Below the pieces are notes generated by a model. The model made no database searches. It was not told the origin of the DNA and was given only the letters and a program-made list of their open reading frames with translations. Shown in pieces: positions 6,386-9,728 of a DNA stretch of 9,728 bases. A program made the translations under genes and the position numbers. Source of the DNA: Peptococcaceae bacterium UBA2264 (lineage in GTDB: Bacteria > Bacillota > Desulfitobacteriia > Desulfitobacteriales > Desulfitobacteriaceae); the NCBI GenBank assembly GCA_002347475.1, contig DDXI01000149.1, positions 1-9,728 of the forward strand. Reading direction: 5' to 3'. Numbering within the stretch: the first letter of the stretch is position 1; the number at the start of each line of letters is the position of its first letter.

Positions 6386-7378
6386 ATGGCAAATGTCGCA
6401 ATTGTGGGAGCTACAGGAGCAGTAGGACAGGAATTTTTGAAAATATTGGCAGAACGTAAATTCCCGGTTGATGAGCTGCGCCTTTTAGCCACTCAACGAT
6501 CAGCCGGGAAACAAATAGCCTGGCATGGCCGGGTAATCGAAGTTCAGGAAACAACCCATGACAGTTTCAAGGGAATAGATATCGCCCTTTTTGCCGGAGG
6601 ATCGGTCAGTACCGAATATGCCCGCTCAGCTGTTGAAAGTGGTGCCGTAGTCATCGATAACAGCAGTGCTTTTCGTATGGATCCGGATGTTCCGCTTATT
6701 GTTCCGGAAGTTAATCCGGAAGACGTCGCCTGGCATAAGGGCATTATCGCTAATCCCAATTGTTCGACTATCATTATGGTCGTAGCCCTGAAACCAATTC
6801 TGGATCTGGCCGGGATCAAGCGGATTGTAGTATCTACTTACCAGGCAGTTTCCGGAGCAGGACGGGAAGGAATTGAAGAACTGGAGGCCCAGGTAAGGGC
6901 CTGGACCAAAGACGAAGAAATAATAAACAAGGTCTTTCCTTATCAGATAGCGTTTAATCTGGTACCGAGAATAGATGTTTTCGGTGAGGGAGATTATACT
7001 AAAGAAGAATGGAAAATGGTCAAGGAAACCCAGAAAATATTCCATATACCTGAGATGGCCGTCACAGCTACCACAGTCCGGGTTCCTGTTATGCGCAGCC
7101 ATTCCGAATCGGTCAATATAGAGACTGAGCGCAAAGTCAGTGTGGAGGAAATTCGCCAGGCTTTGGCCAAGGCTCCGGGGGTTGTTGTCATAGACGATCC
7201 GGCAGGTGATCGTTATCCCATGCCCTTGTTTGCTGCAGATACAGATGAGGTTTATGTCGGCAGGATAAGAGAAGATTTATCCATTGAGAAGGGTTTTAAT
7301 CTCTGGGTAGTGGGAGACCAGATCCGCAAGGGTGCGGCCACAAATGCGGTCCAAATCGCCGAGTTGCTTGTTAAGTAA
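6386..7378 (+). CDS. asd: Aspartate-semialdehyde dehydrogenase
   Basis: Cytoplasmic enzyme that reductively dephosphorylates L-aspartyl-4-phosphate with NADPH to L-aspartate-4-semialdehyde, the branch-point precursor of diaminopimelate/lysine and of threonine and methionine. The product is 330 residues, normal for the family. The N-terminal NADP loop GATGAVG is at residues 8-14. The catalytic cysteine is Cys126 in NPNCST. STYQAVSGAGREG carries the conserved Gln153 and glycine-rich segment. The acid/base histidine is His239 in RVPVMRSHSES. The C-terminal VGDQIRKGAATNAVQIAE is typical. The start is fixed by alignment of MANVAIVGATGAVGQ with family N termini. It lies 123 bases after dapB and 278 bases before dapG. 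A weak promoter-like sequence before it is not convincing, so transcription from the dapB promoter is the simplest view. Confidence 0.97.
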   Translation: MANVAIVGATGAVGQEFLKILAERKFPVDELRLLATQRSAGKQIAWHGRVIEVQETTHDSFKGIDIALFAGGSVSTEYARSAVESGAVVIDNSSAFRMDPDVPLIVPEVNPEDVAWHKGIIANPNCSTIIMVVALKPILDLAGIKRIVVSTYQAVSGAGREGIEELEAQVRAWTKDEEIINKVFPYQIAFNLVPRIDVFGEGDYTKEEWKMVKETQKIFHIPEMAVTATTVRVPVMRSHSESVNIETERKVSVEEIRQALAKAPGVVVIDDPAGDRYPMPLFAADTDEVYVGRIREDLSIEKGFNLWVVGDQIRKGAATNAVQIAELLVK

Positions 7379-7428
7379 ATTACTGTTGCTCTTTCACAAT
7401 TGCTGCATCTGCTATACACTTGATTATA

Positions 7429-7537
7429 AGGCTGCACGCCAAAACCTTGTGGTATTTGGCAGGTAACCGTGGCCGTGCTTAACGCCTCATAGTCTGCGTT
7501 CACTTACGCAAATTCCGCTGATTGCTCACTAAGCAAT
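7429..7537 (+). promoter_or_regulatory. Structured spacer before dapG; candidate cis-regulatory RNA
   Basis: This 278-base spacer (7379-7656) holds no gene but at least three stem-loops. First, GCCAAAACC (7438-7446) pairs with GGTATTTGGC (7451-7460) around a TTGT loop; it may lie inside an outer pairing of AGGC/GCACG (7429-7438) with CGTGC/GCCT (7474-7487). Second, TGCGT (7495-7499) pairs with ACGCA (7506-7510). Third, ATTGCT (7521-7526) pairs with AGCAAT (7532-7537). The last two hairpins carry similar loops containing TCACT. No lysine-riboswitch core is recognised. It could be a leader controlling aspartate kinase, an mRNA processing site, or a small palindromic repeat element. From 7538 to the ribosome site I see nothing definite. 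Confidence 0.4.
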
Positions 7538-7642
7538 TGTAATTTTCGAGCTCGGTCTGGGATCGTTATCTGGAAAGCAGGCAGCTTATATGCTGTGGGA
7601 GTAAATAATATCTGAGTATGATATTGAATAAAGATTCTAAAA

Positions 7643-7649
7643 AAGGTGG
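7643..7649 (+). promoter_or_regulatory. Ribosome binding site that sets the GTG start of dapG
   Basis: AAGGTGG lies 7 bases before GTG at 7657. An in-frame ATG at 7618 lies upstream of this site and would add 13 residues unlike the family. Confidence 0.75.
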
Positions 7650-7656
7650 TAGATAC

Positions 7657-8880
7657 GTGCGTATTCTAGTGCAAAAATTCGGCGGGACCTCAGTTGCCAC
7701 AGCTGAACGCAGAAATCAGGTGGCTGCCAAGGTTGCCGAGGCAGTTACCGAAGGATATATGCCGGTTGTTGTTGTTTCGGCTATAGGACGTACGGGTGAT
7801 CCTTATGCTACGGATACTTTTTTGAGTATGGTTAAAGGGATACACCCGGAGCTGCCCAAAAGAGAACTGGATCTGCTCATGAGCTGCGGGGAGATCATTT
7901 CCGGGGTGGTCATGGCCAGCACCCTGCAAAGCCAGGGTTTTGAAGCTGTTTTGCTGACCGGGGGACAAGCCGGAATTATTACCAATGATACTTTTGGTGA
8001 TGCCCGGATCATACGGGTGGAACCCGGGAATATCCTGGAATATCTGAAAGCAGGAAACATTGTTGTTGTTACCGGATTCCAGGGGGTCACGGAAAGCGGA
8101 GAGGTAACTACCTTGGGCCGGGGCGGCAGCGACACAACGGCCTCAACCCTGGGAGTGGCCCTGAATGCCGAGGCCATTGATATTTATACCGATGTTGAGG
8201 GTATTATGACCGCTGATCCCCGGATCGTGGAAGATGCCCGCATCCTGGACGTTGTTACTTATAATGAAATTTGTGAATTAGCCCATCAGGGGGCTAAGGT
8301 TATTCATCCCCGGGCAGTTGAGATTGCAATGCAGCGCAATATTCCTATCAGAATCAAATCCACCTTTTCCGATGCCCCGGGTACTTTGGTGGCCAGTATG
8401 AAGTCTGATATGAGTGCCGGGACTGACTTTAGCGGGGACCGTATAATTACGGGCATAGCCCATACCCCGAACTTAACCCAGATAGGGGTTTCGACTCTGG
8501 ATACAGATGTGCCCCAGGTTGACAAGAAAATTTTTAAAGCTATGGCTCTTGCAGATGTCAGCGTCGATTTTATCAGTGTTCAGCCGGAAAAGGTTTTGTA
8601 TACGGTACGGGATGAAGTTGCTGACAAAGCTATAAAAATCCTGGAAAATATGGGGTTCAGTCCGGAAGTCACGCGCAGCTGTGCCAAGGTTTCTGTAGTC
8701 GGAGTTGGTATTACCGGGGTCCCAGGTATCATGGCTGACCTGGTGGAGGCCTTAAATGAAGCCGGAGCGACTATCTTGCAATCTGCTGATTCCAACCTGA
8801 CAATTTGGGTTTTGGTTCATAAAGATCAAATGATTCCTTCTGTGCAGGCCCTGCACCGCAAGTTCCGCTTGGGAGCATAA
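7657..8880 (+). CDS. dapG: Aspartate kinase with two ACT domains (DapG type)
   Basis: Cytoplasmic enzyme that phosphorylates L-aspartate with ATP to L-aspartyl-4-phosphate, the first step of the aspartate pathway. The product is 407 residues from the GTG start, close to Bacillus DapG (about 404). The kinase signature KFGGTS is at residues 7-12, GRGGSDT at 154-160, and YTDVEGIMTADPRIV from 177. Two C-terminal ACT domains follow: one at about 268-330 (LTQIGVSTLDTD and KAMALADVSVDFISV) and one at about 345-405 (GITGVPGIMADLVEALNEAG, then SADSNLTIWVLV). ACT domains bind the effector amino acid. In Bacillus the DapG isozyme responds to meso-diaminopimelate and LysC to lysine; assignment to DapG here rests on the asd-dapG-dapA context, not on a visible effector-site difference, so lysC is an acceptable alternative name. 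MRILVQKFGGTSV aligns with family N termini, supporting GTG 7657. No homoserine dehydrogenase domain is fused. Confidence 0.95.
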   Translation: MRILVQKFGGTSVATAERRNQVAAKVAEAVTEGYMPVVVVSAIGRTGDPYATDTFLSMVKGIHPELPKRELDLLMSCGEIISGVVMASTLQSQGFEAVLLTGGQAGIITNDTFGDARIIRVEPGNILEYLKAGNIVVVTGFQGVTESGEVTTLGRGGSDTTASTLGVALNAEAIDIYTDVEGIMTADPRIVEDARILDVVTYNEICELAHQGAKVIHPRAVEIAMQRNIPIRIKSTFSDAPGTLVASMKSDMSAGTDFSGDRIITGIAHTPNLTQIGVSTLDTDVPQVDKKIFKAMALADVSVDFISVQPEKVLYTVRDEVADKAIKILENMGFSPEVTRSCAKVSVVGVGITGVPGIMADLVEALNEAGATILQSADSNLTIWVLVHKDQMIPSVQALHRKFRLGA

Positions 8881-8956
8881 CGCTGGATCTGAATTCAAAT
8901 ATGACTGAGAAATGTGTTATTCGGAAAAGCATTATCAGGAAGAATAGCTGATTTTG

Positions 8957-8971
8957 CCCAAAGGACTTGGG
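8957..8971. repeat. Short hairpin in the dapG-dapA spacer
   Basis: CCCAA (8957-8961) pairs perfectly with TTGGG (8967-8971) around a 5-base loop, in a 158-base spacer without genes. No T tract follows, so it is not a terminator. No good promoter is seen in the spacer. Function unknown. Confidence 0.3.
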
Positions 8972-9038
8972 ATAGGGATTTCATATAGATACTGTGTACA
9001 AGGAACAAACCTCGAAAGAAATGGAAGGAATGAGAGGA

Positions 9039-9728
9039 ATGGGTTTCGGAAGAATTTTAACGGCTATGGTTACTCCCATGAATGAAAATCTGGAAGTCGA
9101 TTATGCGAGTGCCCGCAGCCTTGCCCAATATCTGATCAATCATGGATCGGATGGCATAGTTGTTTGTGGGACTACGGGAGAATCTCCGACTTTGACAAAC
9201 GAAGAGAAGATCAAGATGTTCAGGGAAGTTAAGGAAGCTGTCGGCTCTTCCGGAATTGTCTTGGCCGGTGTGGGTTCCAATTCTACTGCAGCCAGTGTCA
9301 ACTTAGCCAGGCAAGCTGCCGCGACAGGTGTTGACGGTATTATGGCTGTGGTACCTTATTACAACAAACCCTCGCAAGAGGGCATGTACCGGCATTTTAA
9401 GGCTATTGCCCAGGCCGTATCCTTGCCGGTTATGCTTTATAATATACCATCAAGGACTATGACCAACCTCTTGCCGGAAACGGTGCAAAAACTGGCTCAG
9501 ATCCCCAATATTATTGCCATTAAGGAATCTGCAGGGATGATGGATCAGGTCAGTGAATTGAAACGGATCCTGCCTGCCGATTTTGCTGTCTACAGTGGAG
9601 ATGACTCCCTGACCTTACCCATGCTGGCCTTGGGCTGCAGCGGGGTTGTCAGTGTGGCTTCCCATATCATCGGCGATGAGATGAAAAAGATGATCGAGGC
9701 CTGGTTTGCCGGCGACAGTAAAAAGGCA
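9039..9728 (+). CDS. dapA: 4-hydroxy-tetrahydrodipicolinate synthase (3' end outside the window)
   Basis: Cytoplasmic aldolase-family enzyme that condenses pyruvate with aspartate-4-semialdehyde to 4-hydroxy-tetrahydrodipicolinate, the committed step to diaminopimelate and lysine. The window holds 230 codons of a protein usually about 290-295 residues long, and the frame is open at the right edge. Visible active-site elements are GTTGES with Thr45-Thr46, the tyrosine motif PYYNKPSQEG (Tyr107-Tyr108), LYNIPSRT with Tyr134 and Arg139, and the Schiff-base lysine Lys162 in AIKESAG. The protein reads as a TIM barrel. Three in-frame ATGs lie at 9021, 9030 and 9039. The last is chosen because GAAGGA (9024-9029) sits 9 bases before it and MGFGRILTAMVTP aligns directly with Firmicute DapA N termini. 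It lies 158 bases after dapG and acts on the product of asd. Confidence 0.96.
   Translation, partial: MGFGRILTAMVTPMNENLEVDYASARSLAQYLINHGSDGIVVCGTTGESPTLTNEEKIKMFREVKEAVGSSGIVLAGVGSNSTAASVNLARQAAATGVDGIMAVVPYYNKPSQEGMYRHFKAIAQAVSLPVMLYNIPSRTMTNLLPETVQKLAQIPNIIAIKESAGMMDQVSELKRILPADFAVYSGDDSLTLPMLALGCSGVVSVASHIIGDEMKKMIEAWFAGDSKKA

Noticed and set aside
7400..7430. Possible dapG promoter TTGCTG-19-TATAAG
   Set aside because: The -10 box is fair but the -35 box is poor and the 19-base spacer is long.

Overview
The window looks chromosomal and comes from a low-to-mid GC Gram-positive bacterium of the Firmicutes, most likely a clostridial (Peptococcaceae-like) lineage. The reasons are strong AGGAGG-type ribosome sites, TTG and GTG start codons, near-consensus sigma-A-type promoters, and the gene order dapB-asd-dapG-dapA, which resembles the asd-dapG-dapA block of Bacillus and clostridia. 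The genus cannot be fixed from the sequence. All real genes are on the + strand.

Left part (1-5110): two related cell-surface or secreted proteins in tandem. Positions 1-984 hold the 3' end of a gene that enters from outside the window. It encodes Ig-like repeats followed by a C-terminal DNRLRE/CBM96-type domain broken by several frame changes and stops, so it is a pseudogene at least at its 3' end. A roughly 500-base AT-rich stretch follows. It holds a motif present three times (1057-1112), a near-consensus promoter (1160-1188) and an untranslated leader of about 290 bases. The intact paralogue (1484-5110, 1208 aa) follows: signal peptide, a large beta-propeller region, five Ig-like repeats of about 90 residues, and an intact C-terminal DNRLRE/CBM96-type domain.

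Middle spacer (5111-5458): a long perfect inverted repeat, a terminator-like hairpin whose T tract is on the minus strand, and a near-consensus promoter for dapB.

Right part (5459-9728): genes of the aspartate branch leading to meso-diaminopimelate and lysine. They are dapB (4-hydroxy-tetrahydrodipicolinate reductase, TTG start), asd (aspartate-semialdehyde dehydrogenase), dapG (aspartate kinase with two ACT domains, GTG start) and dapA (4-hydroxy-tetrahydrodipicolinate synthase, cut by the window end). In pathway order, DapG phosphorylates aspartate, Asd reduces aspartyl phosphate to the semialdehyde, DapA condenses it with pyruvate, and DapB reduces the product toward peptidoglycan and lysine. 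The spacers between these genes are unusually long (123, 278 and 158 bases) and contain stem-loops, notably a structured 110-base segment before dapG. I saw no lysine riboswitch core, CRISPR array, transposase, tRNA or rRNA.

I did not find a convincing new multi-gene system. The most interesting items are the decaying/intact tandem surface-protein pair with its regulatory upstream region, the reverse-facing terminator at 5273-5314, and the structured spacer before dapG.
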